Positions 1-7,889 of a DNA stretch of 64,000 bases are shown one piece after another. A program made the translations under genes and the position numbers. Below the pieces are notes generated by a model. The model worked only from the letters and a program-made list of their open reading frames with translations. It was not told where the DNA came from and ran no database searches. This DNA comes from a bacterium (GTDB taxonomy: Bacteria > Patescibacteriota > Gracilibacteria > Peribacterales > Peribacteraceae): contig JAKQEM010000039.1 of the NCBI GenBank assembly GCA_029558515.1, positions 1-64,000 of the forward strand, written 5' to 3'. How positions within the stretch are numbered: position 1 is the first letter of the stretch; the number at the start of each line of letters is the position of its first letter.

Positions 1-78
1 AGCGCCAGTTTGGCGATGTCGCGAGCCCGAAGCGGTCTGAGGAGTGAGCGATCGTCAAAAGGGCGCAGAGCCGCGGCA

Positions 79-140
79 TTTGGCCGAAATTTCAGAGCGC
101 AGCAGTGGTTTCCTATCCGCTGCGCGCGATTTCGGCCAAA
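79..140. repeat. Long inverted repeat upstream of the integrase
   Basis: A perfect 12-bp inverted repeat (TTTGGCCGAAAT at 79-90, ATTTCGGCCAAA at 129-140) encloses a second one (GCGCAGC at 97-103, GCTGCGC at 119-125), so the stretch could fold into a long two-part hairpin. Downstream, at 149-200, the motif TTATGC recurs in both orientations (GCATAAC at 165-171, GTTATGC at 187-193). No gene is seen in 1-243. The nearby recombinase makes an attachment or recombination site possible, but a terminator for a gene to the left is equally possible. Confidence 0.6.
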
Positions 141-206
141 CTAGCGATTATGCGGCATTATCTTTGCATAACGCTTCAAGTCGTGTGTTATGCGGATAAT
201 TTGTTC

Positions 207-243
207 TTGCAACGTTTTCTAACGGGTGTATCATCGTACACCT
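207..243 (+). promoter_or_regulatory. Predicted promoter of the integrase gene
   Basis: TTGCAA (207-212) and TATCAT (229-234) are separated by 16 nt and form a sigma70-type promoter. The -10 element ends 9 nt before ATG 244, so the transcript would have almost no leader. The alternative GTG start at 226 lies upstream of the -10 element and is therefore unlikely. Confidence 0.55.
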
Positions 244-1056
244 ATGCAACTTCACCTTGAACGGTCCCGGACGGAAATGGTTCTGCGGAAGTACAGTCCT
301 CGGACCATCGAAAGTTACGTATCGGCACTCACGACGTATTTTCGTCAGAAGTCCGGGGCAGCGGATCATTTGGATGTGGAGCATCTTCGATCGTACATTC
401 TGGAAATGGTGCGGCGCGGAGCGGCTTCCCAAACGGTGCACGTTCATCTCAGCGCCATCCAATTCTTCTACCGGGAAATCTGCGGAATCCGTACACCCAT
501 CAACGTTTCGTATCCGAAGAGAGAAGGACGTTTGCCAGTGGTGCTCTCACATGATGAGATTGAGCGGATGATCGCGGTGACGCCGAATGAGAAGCACAAG
601 CTGATGATCGCGCTTGCGTACGGCGCAGGACTGCGCGTGAGCGAGACGAAGGATTTGCTGATGCGGGACATCGATGTTGATCGCGCCTGCATTCACATCA
701 AGCATGGCAAAGGAGCCAAGGATCGCATCACGTTACTGCCGGAGCGACTCGTATGCCAGTTACGTTCCATCGTTGCGACAGGTGATCCTGCGCAACCTGT
801 CTTCGCAAGTATGCGAGGGGGCAAACTCACGACGGAGACGCTGCAGAAGATCGTCCGGCACGCACTGAAGAGAGCGGGCATCGCGAAGCCTGCGACGTTC
901 CACTCGCTCCGGCACAGTTTTGCGACACACCTCCTCGAGAACAAAACGGACATCCGGTTCGTGCAGGAGCTCCTCGGACATGCCAACATCAAGACGACAC
1001 AGCGGTATACTCACGTCACGCAGCCTGCGCTTTGCGCCATCCGCAGTCCACTTTGA
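244..1056 (+). CDS. Tyrosine recombinase/integrase, XerC/XerD-like
   Basis: A 270-residue site-specific DNA recombinase. An N-terminal SAM-like core-binding domain (about 1-90) precedes the catalytic domain. The catalytic set is complete: Arg131 (GLRVSE), Lys159 (GKGAKDR), His220 and Arg223 (HSLRH), His246 (LLGHA) and the nucleophile Tyr255 (RYTHV). Length fits the Xer family. The extra patch that marks integron IntI integrases is not evident. ATG 244 is preferred over GTG 226 because the predicted -10 element lies between them. The TGA stop is the first part of a nonamer tract. It may be a chromosomal Xer protein or the integrase of a small element; inverted repeats lie directly upstream. 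Confidence 0.9.
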   Translation: MQLHLERSRTEMVLRKYSPRTIESYVSALTTYFRQKSGAADHLDVEHLRSYILEMVRRGAASQTVHVHLSAIQFFYREICGIRTPINVSYPKREGRLPVVLSHDEIERMIAVTPNEKHKLMIALAYGAGLRVSETKDLLMRDIDVDRACIHIKHGKGAKDRITLLPERLVCQLRSIVATGDPAQPVFASMRGGKLTTETLQKIVRHALKRAGIAKPATFHSLRHSFATHLLENKTDIRFVQELLGHANIKTTQRYTHVTQPALCAIRSPL

Positions 1057-1098
1057 GGATAAAGAGGATGGGAGAGGGTGAAGAAGACAAAGAGGATG
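1054..1098. repeat. Purine-rich nonamer tract, left flank of the S23 gene
   Basis: Degenerate 9-nt units (gaggataaa, gaggatggg, agaagacaa, agaggatga) run from the integrase stop codon to just before the S23 gene. The tract is roughly the reverse complement of the pyrimidine-rich nonamer tract at 1481-1533, so the S23 gene lies between inverted flanks. Confidence 0.6.
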
Positions 1099-1113
1099 AT
1101 GTATAGTGTTGAT

Positions 1114-1515
1114 ATGGCTCGCAGCTACGAAAAACTGATTGTCTGGAAAGAGGCGGATGATCTCTGTGTCTTCACGTACAACGTGATAAAAAAATTTCCT
1201 CCTGAAGAGAAATTTAATTTGGTTTCTCAGATGCGCAGATCTTCTTCCGGCGTTGCTACGAATATCGTGGAAGGCAATGCACGTCAGGGCATACGTGATA
1301 AAACCAATTTTTTGACAATGTCATTGTCTTCGCTCGAAGAGCTTCACTACCAATATCATCTCGCTTGGCGACTCGAGTATATTTCGAAGGAAGTAAGAGA
1401 TCATGGGTTCGATCGGATCGAACGGGTTGCATATCTGATCACCAGATTACGGACATCGCTTGTAGAGAAACATAAGCCGCCTTCTCCATCTTCTTTGTCT
1501 TCTCAATCCTCTTAA
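1114..1515 (+). CDS. Four-helix-bundle protein, S23 (23S rRNA intervening sequence) family
   Basis: A 133-residue protein opening with the family signature (MARSYEKLIVWKEA) and continuing with QMRRSSSGVATNIVEG and the EELHYQYHLA helix. The family forms small four-helix bundles, first found as open reading frames inside 23S rRNA intervening sequences and related to the Avd protein of diversity-generating retroelements; its function is unclear. ATG 1114 is chosen because it starts the family homology and a TATAGT hexamer (1102-1107) ends 6 nt upstream. The last residues (PSPSSLSSQSS) are encoded by the downstream nonamer tract. No rRNA is nearby, so this is a stand-alone copy between inverted tracts. 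Confidence 0.85.
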   Translation: MARSYEKLIVWKEADDLCVFTYNVIKKFPPEEKFNLVSQMRRSSSGVATNIVEGNARQGIRDKTNFLTMSLSSLEELHYQYHLAWRLEYISKEVRDHGFDRIERVAYLITRLRTSLVEKHKPPSPSSLSSQSS

Positions 1516-1533
1516 TCTTCTTCATCTTTCTCC
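1481..1533. repeat. Pyrimidine-rich nonamer tract, right flank of the S23 gene
   Basis: Six 9-nt units (cttctccat, cttctttgt, cttctcaat, cctcttaat, cttcttcat, ctttctcca) run without interruption up to the ATG of the next gene. The tract encodes the S23 C-terminus and its TAA stop, and is approximately inverted relative to the tract at 1054-1098. Confidence 0.7.
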
Positions 1534-2772
1534 ATGAAGATCGTCCTCGCCACCGGTATCTATCCTCCGGATATCGGCGGGCCGGCGACGTATGTGCAGG
1601 CGCTTGCTCAGCAGCTCACTGCGATGGGGGAGGAGGTTGTGGTGGTGACGTACGGTGATGGGGATTGGGGATTGGGGATTGGGGATTGGGGTTTTGTTGC
1701 TCGTTGCTCGTTTTTCGTTTCTCGTTTCTTACGTCTTACTTCTTACGCCTTACGTCTGTCTCTCTTCTCACATTTTCCATCTCGGCATGCTCTCTGTTCA
1801 GAACAAACGGAAGCATGGTCTGTCTTGCACGTCGCCAAGAATGGGGGGCCGTTGCTGCGTTGGTGGCGGTATGGGCGGGCGCTTCGGAAGGTTGGACGGG
1901 ATGCCGATGTCGTCGTTGCGTTTTCCTCCGTGAGCGCGGGGGTGCCGCTCACGATGAGTCGCTTGAAGAAACCCAAGCGCGTGCTGCGGCTCGGGGGGGA
2001 TTTTCTGTGGGAGAGGTATACGGATGGGGGCGGGATGATGGGATTGAGAGAGTGGTATGAGGAGCGAACAAAGACGGGTCGTTTCTCGTTATTCGTTGTT
2101 CGTTGGATCATGAGAAGATTGCTGGGATCCTTCGATTCCATCGTGTTCTCGACGCAGTGGCAGGAGGAGTTGTACGAACGAGTCTACACGAGATTGCCAG
2201 CCCACTCGGTGATCGAGAATGCGCTGCCGAAGGGGAAGCCGGTGCAGCATGGCGCGCATACGCCGTTTCGACTGCTCTTTCTGGGCAGGTTCGTGGCGTT
2301 CAAGCACCTGCTCCCTTTGATTGATGCTCTCGCGGGTGTTCCCGAGGCGACGTTGACGCTGGCGGGAAGCGGACCGGTGGAAGCGGCGTTGCGGACGCAG
2401 GCGGAGAAGCTGGTACTGCGGGATCGGGTGACATTCCTGCCGCCGCAAGCGGGTGCTGCCAAGCAGCGCGTATTTTCGGAGCATGATCTGCTCGTGATTC
2501 CTTCCATCACGGAGATCAGCCCCAATGCGGCGCTGGAGGCGCGCGCGATGGGACTGCCGGTACTTCTGACGTCCGAAACCGGTCTCAGTGTTGCGCTCAC
2601 GCAGGGGATGATGCTGCGGGAGCTCTGTACGCCTCAGCAGATCGCTTCTGCGGTGCGGGAGGCGCGAGATCGATACGCGTCTCTGTCGGCGGAGGCCGCG
2701 GCGGGCACATCTTCCAGAGGGTGGAAGGAAGTCGCGCAGGAGTGGCGGCACCTGCTATTCTCTCTCGCGTGA
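1534..2772 (+). CDS. Glycosyltransferase family 4/1 (GT-B), first of a run of four
   Basis: A 412-residue GT-B glycosyltransferase. The N-terminal nucleotide-binding fold starts KIVLATGIYPPDIGGPATY; the C-terminal donor domain carries LLFLGRFVAFKHL and the E-x7-E-like region SITEISPNAALEARAMGLPV. It probably transfers a sugar from a nucleotide donor to a lipid-linked glycan at the inner membrane face. Residues about 42-90 are foreign to the family: (GGGGATT)n heptamers followed by (CTCGTTT)n and (CTTACGT)n heptamers, read in frame as [11 protein letters not shown] and a hydrophobic stretch. A second short tract encodes residues about 183-190. The stop overlaps the next start (GTGA). Confidence 0.85.
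   Translation: MKIVLATGIYPPDIGGPATYVQALAQQLTAMGEEVVVVTYGDGDWGLGIGDWGFVARCSFFVSRFLRLTSYALRLSLFSHFPSRHALCSEQTEAWSVLHVAKNGGPLLRWWRYGRALRKVGRDADVVVAFSSVSAGVPLTMSRLKKPKRVLRLGGDFLWERYTDGGGMMGLREWYEERTKTGRFSLFVVRWIMRRLLGSFDSIVFSTQWQEELYERVYTRLPAHSVIENALPKGKPVQHGAHTPFRLLFLGRFVAFKHLLPLIDALAGVPEATLTLAGSGPVEAALRTQAEKLVLRDRVTFLPPQAGAAKQRVFSEHDLLVIPSITEISPNAALEARAMGLPVLLTSETGLSVALTQGMMLRELCTPQQIASAVREARDRYASLSAEAAAGTSSRGWKEVAQEWRHLLFSLA
1657..1757. repeat. Heptamer tract inside the glycosyltransferase gene
   Basis: Units of exactly 7 nt change type along the tract: about five GGGGATT-type units, then CTCGTTG/CTCGTTT units, then CTTACGT/CTTACTT units. The whole is read in frame by the host gene and adds about 35 residues with no counterpart in the family. 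Confidence 0.85.
2080..2105. repeat. Second heptamer tract in the same gene
   Basis: Units cgtttct, cgttatt, cgttgtt and cgttgga follow each other with a 7-nt period and are translated as part of GRFSLFVVRW. It is the same unit type as the middle of the 1657-1757 tract. Confidence 0.6.
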
Positions 2773-3872
2773 ACCTCCTGATGATCTCCGGCGACGTGTC
2801 GATCCTCGACGGCAAGCGCGGGGCGCTGTGGTACGCGCTGCAGGCGTTCTCCAAGGAATGGGACCGGATTGATGTCATCTGTCCCCACTCACAGAGCGCC
2901 CGGACGATGCAGACGTACTTCGGCAACGTGTACTTCCATCCGTCCCCGCGCGCACCGTGGTACCAATCCCGCTGGATCATGGCGCAGGGGCTCAAGCTCC
3001 ACGGACTCTTCAAACATGCGGTGATGACGGTGCAGGATTCTCCGCCTTTCTCCGGCAGTGTGGGCGCGCTGCGTTTGGCGCGAAAAACTGGGATGCCGTG
3101 CGTGCTGGAAATTCACCGGATCATGGGGTACCCCCGCGCGGCGAATCTGCGGGAATATGCGGGGCGCCACTGGTCGCGCATGCGGCTGCCGCAGATCGTT
3201 CGGAAAATGCACGGAACGCGCACCGTCAGCAAGACGACGGCCGAGACGCTGATGCGTTGGGGTGCGCCGAAGACGAAGATCCATGTGGTGCCTTCCTTCT
3301 TCCTGGATCGCTCCGTTTTCGAGAATTTGGGTGCCCCGCCACCCGTGCAGTACGACGCGGTCTGCTGCGGCACATTGCTCGCCAACAGGGGAGTGGCTGA
3401 TGTCCTGCGGGCGATCGCCACCTTCAAGCGCGCGCGGCTGCTCATCATCGGCGACGGGCCGGAACGTCCGCGTCTGGAGCATCTGGCCGCCGCACTGGGG
3501 ATCGCGCATCGGGTGGAGTTTCGCGGTCGCATCTCCTCCCCCGTCGATCTGTTCCAAGCGATGCGGTCGGCACGCGTCTTCTTCTCCAACGCCATGGGCG
3601 AGGATGGACAGCGGATGCCCATCGAGGCGATGGCCTGCGGCATGCCCGTGATCGTCCGTCCCGTCGGCATCCTGCGGGATGTCATCGTGGAGGGCGTCAA
3701 TGGGCTCTTTACCAACGGCACGCCCGAAGATCTGACGCTCAAACTTCAGCAACTGTTGGATGATCAGGCGATGCAGGAACGTCTGGGTGTCGAAGCGAGG
3801 GGGGTGCTGGACCGCTTCGAGCGCGAGCGCCTCGTCACGATGTACGCGCACTTCCTCCGTTCATTCGCATGA
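2769..3872 (+). CDS. Glycosyltransferase family 4/1, tandem paralog A
   Basis: A 367-residue GT-B glycosyltransferase. GTG 2769 overlaps the previous TGA (GTGA) and starts the same motif (VNLLMISGD) as the next gene. The C-terminal half shows CCGTLLANRGVADVL, LLIIGDGPERPRL and EAMACGMPVIV of the nucleotide-sugar binding domain. It is clearly paralogous to the following gene: both have GKxGAxWY, WDRIDV, the FHPSPR segment and a C-terminal ER-x2-YxHFLRS-like end. It has no tandem tract and serves as the internal control showing where the tract of the next gene was inserted. Likely cytoplasmic, acting on a membrane-bound glycan. Confidence 0.85.
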   Translation: MNLLMISGDVSILDGKRGALWYALQAFSKEWDRIDVICPHSQSARTMQTYFGNVYFHPSPRAPWYQSRWIMAQGLKLHGLFKHAVMTVQDSPPFSGSVGALRLARKTGMPCVLEIHRIMGYPRAANLREYAGRHWSRMRLPQIVRKMHGTRTVSKTTAETLMRWGAPKTKIHVVPSFFLDRSVFENLGAPPPVQYDAVCCGTLLANRGVADVLRAIATFKRARLLIIGDGPERPRLEHLAAALGIAHRVEFRGRISSPVDLFQAMRSARVFFSNAMGEDGQRMPIEAMACGMPVIVRPVGILRDVIVEGVNGLFTNGTPEDLTLKLQQLLDDQAMQERLGVEARGVLDRFERERLVTMYAHFLRSFA

Positions 3873-5005
3873 ACCTTCTGATGATTGGCGGGGATCGGAG
3901 TGTCCTTCGGGGAAAGAAGGGGGCGTTCTGGTACACGCTGGATGCGCTGCGACAGCACTGGGATCGCATCGATGTGCTCTGTCCGCGCAAACCACGAGCC
4001 ACAAGCCGCAAGCACCAAGCACCAAGCACCAAGCACCAAGATGGACACCGACCTTTTCCCACTGTCTTTTTCCATCCTTCCCCTCGGGGACTTTGGTATC
4101 AGCCGTGGTGGATTGCGCGCGAGGGCAGACGCATCGTGGATGCGCATCACACGCATGTCTGCACGGTCCATGCCTATCCTCCTTTTCATCATGTGCCGGG
4201 CGCTTTGCTCCTGCGGCGCAAGACGGGCATCCCCGTGCTTCTAGAAGTACATGGATTGGTCGGCTCTCCGCGGGCGGCGTCCCTCATCGATTTTCTTGGT
4301 CGCATGCTTTCACGGTTCTTGTTGCCGCAAATTGCGCGTCGTGCCGACGGCGTGCGCGTGATCAATACCACGCTGAAGCAGCAGCTCGTTGCGTGGAAGG
4401 TACCGGAGGAGAAGATTACCGTCGTGCCGTCCTTCTACTGCGACCGCGCCGTCTGGCATCCGGATGCATCCGCAGAGAAGCGATATGATTTCGTGTTCTG
4501 CGCACGTCTGGATCGCAACAAAGGACTGCGCTCCGTGTTGCAGGCACTGGCAAGCGTTCCGCACGCGACGCTCCTGGTTATAGGAGACGGTGCGGATCGG
4601 AAGCATTGCGAAGAACTCTCGCGGCGGCTGGGTACCGAAGATCGCGTGACGTTTGCGGGATGGATCGCGGAGCAACGGGAGGTCGCCGCGCTGTACCGTC
4701 AGGGATGTGTGTTCCTCCAGAATGCCCGGAGCGAAGGCGGGCCGAGAACCGCGCTGGAAGCGATGGCGTGCGGATTGCCTGTGATCAGCACATGCGTCGG
4801 CGTGATGCCTGATGTTCTGCGGGATGGCGAGAACGGATGTTTCACAACAGGGGAGCCCGAGGATCTGGCGGAGAAGATGCACAATCTCCTGTCGGATCAC
4901 GATCGATTGCGCCGGATGGGTGCAGCGGCGGCGCGGGCGGTAGAGGGGTGTGAGCGGGAGGGGTTGATCGCGCAGTACACGCATTTCCTCCAATCGCTTC
5001 GATGA
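3869..5005 (+). CDS. Glycosyltransferase family 4/1, tandem paralog B
   Basis: A 378-residue GT-B glycosyltransferase, paralog of the preceding gene, coupled to it by an ATGA overlap. Donor-site region includes CARLDRNKGLRSVL, LLVIGDGADRKH and EAMACGLPVIS. Between DVLCP and VFFHPSPR it has 26 residues where paralog A has 14. The excess is encoded by seven consecutive heptamers (residues about 42-57, reading SRKHQAPSTKHQ). Otherwise the two align along their length. The stop again overlaps the next start (ATGA), so four transferases form one translationally coupled unit. Confidence 0.85.
   Translation: MNLLMIGGDRSVLRGKKGAFWYTLDALRQHWDRIDVLCPRKPRATSRKHQAPSTKHQDGHRPFPTVFFHPSPRGLWYQPWWIAREGRRIVDAHHTHVCTVHAYPPFHHVPGALLLRRKTGIPVLLEVHGLVGSPRAASLIDFLGRMLSRFLLPQIARRADGVRVINTTLKQQLVAWKVPEEKITVVPSFYCDRAVWHPDASAEKRYDFVFCARLDRNKGLRSVLQALASVPHATLLVIGDGADRKHCEELSRRLGTEDRVTFAGWIAEQREVAALYRQGCVFLQNARSEGGPRTALEAMACGLPVISTCVGVMPDVLRDGENGCFTTGEPEDLAEKMHNLLSDHDRLRRMGAAAARAVEGCEREGLIAQYTHFLQSLR
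3991..4039. repeat. (GCACCAA)n heptamer tract inside paralog B
   Basis: Seven units of 7 nt (accacga, gccacaa, gccgcaa, then four gcaccaa) with no interruption. The paralogous gene directly upstream lacks it, which shows it is an insertion of about 12 codons net. Confidence 0.9.
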
Positions 5006-6024
5006 AGATTCTCATCGTCACACAGGCCGTTGACCGGGTGCATCCCATCCTGGGGTTCTTCCATCGATGGATTGAGGAATTCGCCCGTCAGTGCGACAGC
5101 GTGACCGTGATCGGGCAGCAGGTGGGCGATCATGCGTTGCCCGATAACGTGCGCGTTTTGTCCCTTGGCAAGGAGGAGGAGCGTTCGCGATTGCGGCAGA
5201 TCCTGCGATTTTGGATGTTGCAGTGGGAATTGCGTCATCAGTACGACGTTGTTTTTGTGCATATGACTCCCGTATGGATGGTTCTTGGGACTCCGATCTG
5301 GCTGATGATGCGTAAGCATCGGCATCTGTGGTACGAAGCACGTCGTGGCGGATGGATGCTGCGTGGTGCACTTCTTTCTTCCCGTCGTGCATTCAGCGCA
5401 ACACAAGAAGGCATTCCCTTTCCTTCGCTCAAGAAGAGAATACATGGTCACGGGATTGATACGTCTTTTTTTTCGCCCTCATCACCCGAAGATCGTGAAG
5501 CAGGTTTGCTTGTTGCGGTAGGGCGCATTACGCCAATCAAACACATTGAACTATTCATTGATGCACTCGCGAAGCTCCCCTCCTTCTATCGGTTATTGCT
5601 CATCGGTATACCTTTTACGGAGCAGGATCATGAGTATTTGACATCATTGTGGTTGCGTGCGCGAGAAAGAGGAGTCGATCATCGCTTGAGTATTCAGGCT
5701 CTTCCTCATGTTGAAATGCCTTTCGTCTTGCGTCGGGCCGTGTTATTCCTCCATGCCGGCGGAGGCGGATTGGATAAGGCTTTATTGGAAGCGATGTCCT
5801 GTGAATGTTTGGTGCTCTCTGCTTCACAATCTGCACGATCCATTCTTCCATCTCATTGCACGGCGGACCCTCATAATTTTTCAGATCGCGCGCGCGCATT
5901 GCTCTCTCTTCCTTGGTCTGAACGGTTGGCAATTGGCAGTGCTCTGCGTGAACAGGTACAAAAGCTGCACAGTCTCCCCGTTCTTATTCATTGGTTGATC
6001 GGAGAGATGGGAGGTTGCAATTGA
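5002..6024 (+). CDS. Glycosyltransferase family 4/1, last of the run
   Basis: A 340-residue GT-B-like transferase starting MKILIVTQAVDRVHPIL, coupled to the previous gene by ATGA. The C-terminal domain shows LVAVGRITPIKHIELFIDAL and a weak E-x7-E region around GGGLDKALLEAMSCECLVLS. Codon use in the second half is less GC-rich than in the upstream transferases (many TTT, ATT and TTG codons), suggesting a different origin. It probably adds a sugar to the same surface glycan; the sugar cannot be named from sequence. Confidence 0.8.
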   Translation: MKILIVTQAVDRVHPILGFFHRWIEEFARQCDSVTVIGQQVGDHALPDNVRVLSLGKEEERSRLRQILRFWMLQWELRHQYDVVFVHMTPVWMVLGTPIWLMMRKHRHLWYEARRGGWMLRGALLSSRRAFSATQEGIPFPSLKKRIHGHGIDTSFFSPSSPEDREAGLLVAVGRITPIKHIELFIDALAKLPSFYRLLLIGIPFTEQDHEYLTSLWLRARERGVDHRLSIQALPHVEMPFVLRRAVLFLHAGGGGLDKALLEAMSCECLVLSASQSARSILPSHCTADPHNFSDRARALLSLPWSERLAIGSALREQVQKLHSLPVLIHWLIGEMGGCN

Positions 6025-6043
6025 AGAATCGGCCGAAAAGAGA

Positions 6044-6661
6044 TTATTTTCTTTTGCGCAGAACGAAGAAGTGGTGGTATTGATTTTCGTATGGAATGAA
6101 TTTTTCTTCGAGCACGCCATAGCGTTTCAGGATGCGTTGAATGGCTTTCGGAGGATAGTGACGTTTGCCAATCTCCCAGTAATGCTGACCGTTAAATACG
6201 TGCGTGCGTGGAAGTGGAATCTTCCAAGCTAATTTTAATTCCGGTAGAAAGGGTATTTTAATGGAGCATTTCAATGCAGGTCCGTAGTGTGGCAAGCTGA
6301 TGACAAAGTGATTGCTGGCGACTCGTGCCATTTCGGAAACGGCACGTTCGAACTGATCGAAGGGCAGATGTTCCAGTACTTCAAAGGCGCATACCAGATC
6401 GACGCTCGAATCAGGAAGAGGGATGTCCGTGACCGATGCAATGATATCGGGATGCAGATCCGGCGCGAAATCCAAGCTCCGGTACTGGATCGTTGTGTTG
6501 TGTGTGATGAATGATCCGATGACCCGATCGCCGACGCCGATTTCGAGAACGGATGTGGGTTGACGAGAGAGAATGCACCGGATTTGATGAAAGTAACTTA
6601 TCCATCTACCGGGGAAAGAGTAGTGTGCAAATGCGTATGAATCCTTGGATACTTGTTGCAT
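6044..6661 (-). CDS. SAM-dependent methyltransferase, class I
   Basis: A 205-residue methyltransferase of the UbiE/Methyltransf_11 type. Motif I is VLEIGVGDRV; the acidic residue of motif II is in YRSLDFAPD, followed by ASVTDIPLPDSSVDLVCAFEVLEHL. The start at 6661 (MQQVSKDSY) is chosen because TATAGT (rc 6668-6673) ends exactly 6 nt upstream; a start at 6718 would run through the divergent promoter. It may methylate a sugar of the polysaccharide. It is relatively AT-rich and opposite in strand to its neighbours. Confidence 0.8.
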   Translation of the reverse strand: MQQVSKDSYAFAHYSFPGRWISYFHQIRCILSRQPTSVLEIGVGDRVIGSFITHNTTIQYRSLDFAPDLHPDIIASVTDIPLPDSSVDLVCAFEVLEHLPFDQFERAVSEMARVASNHFVISLPHYGPALKCSIKIPFLPELKLAWKIPLPRTHVFNGQHYWEIGKRHYPPKAIQRILKRYGVLEEKFIPYENQYHHFFVLRKRK

Positions 6662-6725
6662 GGTACGACTATACAGATCGATATAAAGAAACGCGAAGAA
6701 TGAATTTCTGAGGTACAATTTTCAT
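6662..6725. promoter_or_regulatory. Divergent pair of leaderless promoters
   Basis: On the minus strand TATAGT (rc of 6668-6673) ends 6 nt before ATG 6661. On the plus strand TACAAT (6714-6719) ends 6 nt before ATG 6726. Transcription starting about 7 nt after each -10 element would begin at or next to the start codon. Neither gene has a Shine-Dalgarno sequence and neither has a clear -35 box. Confidence 0.55.
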
Positions 6726-7889
6726 ATGCGCATCGCGTACTGCACCAATGTTCGACTCCCCAGTGAACGCGCCCACGGGCATCAGGTGGCGCAAGTGTGT
6801 GATGCGCTGGCGCAGCTGGGTCATGATGTCACTATCTATGCACCTTTTAGGAGGAGCATTGTTCAGGAGGATTATTGGACGTACTACGGTGCCAATCGAA
6901 GCGTGCAATTATTGCATTTGGGGTATTTCGATCCGATTGGTCGTGCTTTCTTTCCTGAAATCATAGCGTTGTGGATGCTTAATTTTTTCCTGCGACGCAA
7001 TCTTCGGAAAGCATTGTCTTCAATGGATATTGATTTGGTCTACACCCGTAGTCCTGTGTTGCTTTCTCAAGTCTTGAAAACGGGATTACCGGTGGTATTG
7101 GAGCTCCACAGTCTGCCTCGGTGGTTGCGGAGATCCTTTGTGCGTTCTTGTAATCGCTGTCGCCTCATTGTATGTCTCACATTTTCGATGCGCGATGAGT
7201 TAGTGTCGTGGGGGGTGGATGTTGCGCGGGTAATCGTGGAGGGGGATGCGGTGAATTTGGAGCGATTTGCAGCATTGCCGTCTCGCACTGAAGCACGGGC
7301 GAGATGGGGTATTGCAGCCGATGTGCCTGTGATCGGATATACCGGACAACTGGAGTCGATGGGTCTTTCCAAGGGGTTGCCGGAGCTATTGGGCGCGGCA
7401 GCACTGCTCTTAGAGAGAGGTGAATCAGTGTATTTTTTACTGGCCGGCGGGCCAGACAGCGCGCGCGAACGCATGGAAAATTCTTTGCCCGCGGCACTGT
7501 CCGGTCGCGTCATTTTCACAGGCATACTGTCGCGCAGTGACGTTCCCATGATTGCCGCAGCCGCAGACGTGCTCGTCTATCCTGCGCCAGCATCCGATCA
7601 TCCCTTCTACCGGCGCGACACGTCCCCTCTGAAAATTTATGAGTATATGGCGACGGGGAAGCCTGTTATCGCAGCCGATCTGCCTCCCGTGCGCGATATC
7701 CTGGATGCGTCCACCGCCATCTTGGTGCCTCCCGGAGATGTCGAAGCACTCGCCGACGCGATAGAATCCATAGTGGCCGATCCGACGGCCGCGGAGGAAA
7801 GGGCAGTGGCAGCGCGTCGCCGTGTCGCGGGTCACTCCTGGACGGAGCGTATGCGAAGAATTCTGGATGCTGCTACCGTAGTCTCATGA
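6726..7889 (+). CDS. Glycosyltransferase family 4/1
   Basis: A 387-residue GT-B glycosyltransferase. N-terminal acceptor domain starts MRIAYCTNVRLPSERAHGHQ; the donor domain carries VIGYTGQL, LLAGGPDSARERM and TSPLKIYEYMATGKPVIAADLP. The first half is AT-richer than the second. The gene is coupled to the downstream UDP-GlcNAc 2-epimerase by an ATGA overlap, so the transferase probably acts in the same ManNAc/ManNAcA-containing glycan, though donor specificity is not readable. Confidence 0.85.
   Translation: MRIAYCTNVRLPSERAHGHQVAQVCDALAQLGHDVTIYAPFRRSIVQEDYWTYYGANRSVQLLHLGYFDPIGRAFFPEIIALWMLNFFLRRNLRKALSSMDIDLVYTRSPVLLSQVLKTGLPVVLELHSLPRWLRRSFVRSCNRCRLIVCLTFSMRDELVSWGVDVARVIVEGDAVNLERFAALPSRTEARARWGIAADVPVIGYTGQLESMGLSKGLPELLGAAALLLERGESVYFLLAGGPDSARERMENSLPAALSGRVIFTGILSRSDVPMIAAAADVLVYPAPASDHPFYRRDTSPLKIYEYMATGKPVIAADLPPVRDILDASTAILVPPGDVEALADAIESIVADPTAAEERAVAARRRVAGHSWTERMRRILDAATVVS

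Noticed and set aside
149..200. attC-like integron recombination site next to the integrase
   Set aside because: The arms GCATAAC/GTTATGC only partly fit the RYYYAAC/GTTRRRY consensus, and the integrase lacks the IntI-specific patch. Kept only as an inverted-repeat observation.
2089..3851. Long open frames antisense to the glycosyltransferase genes
   Set aside because: They mirror the codon structure of the GC-rich sense genes, have no family resemblance and no promoter-like or coupled starts.
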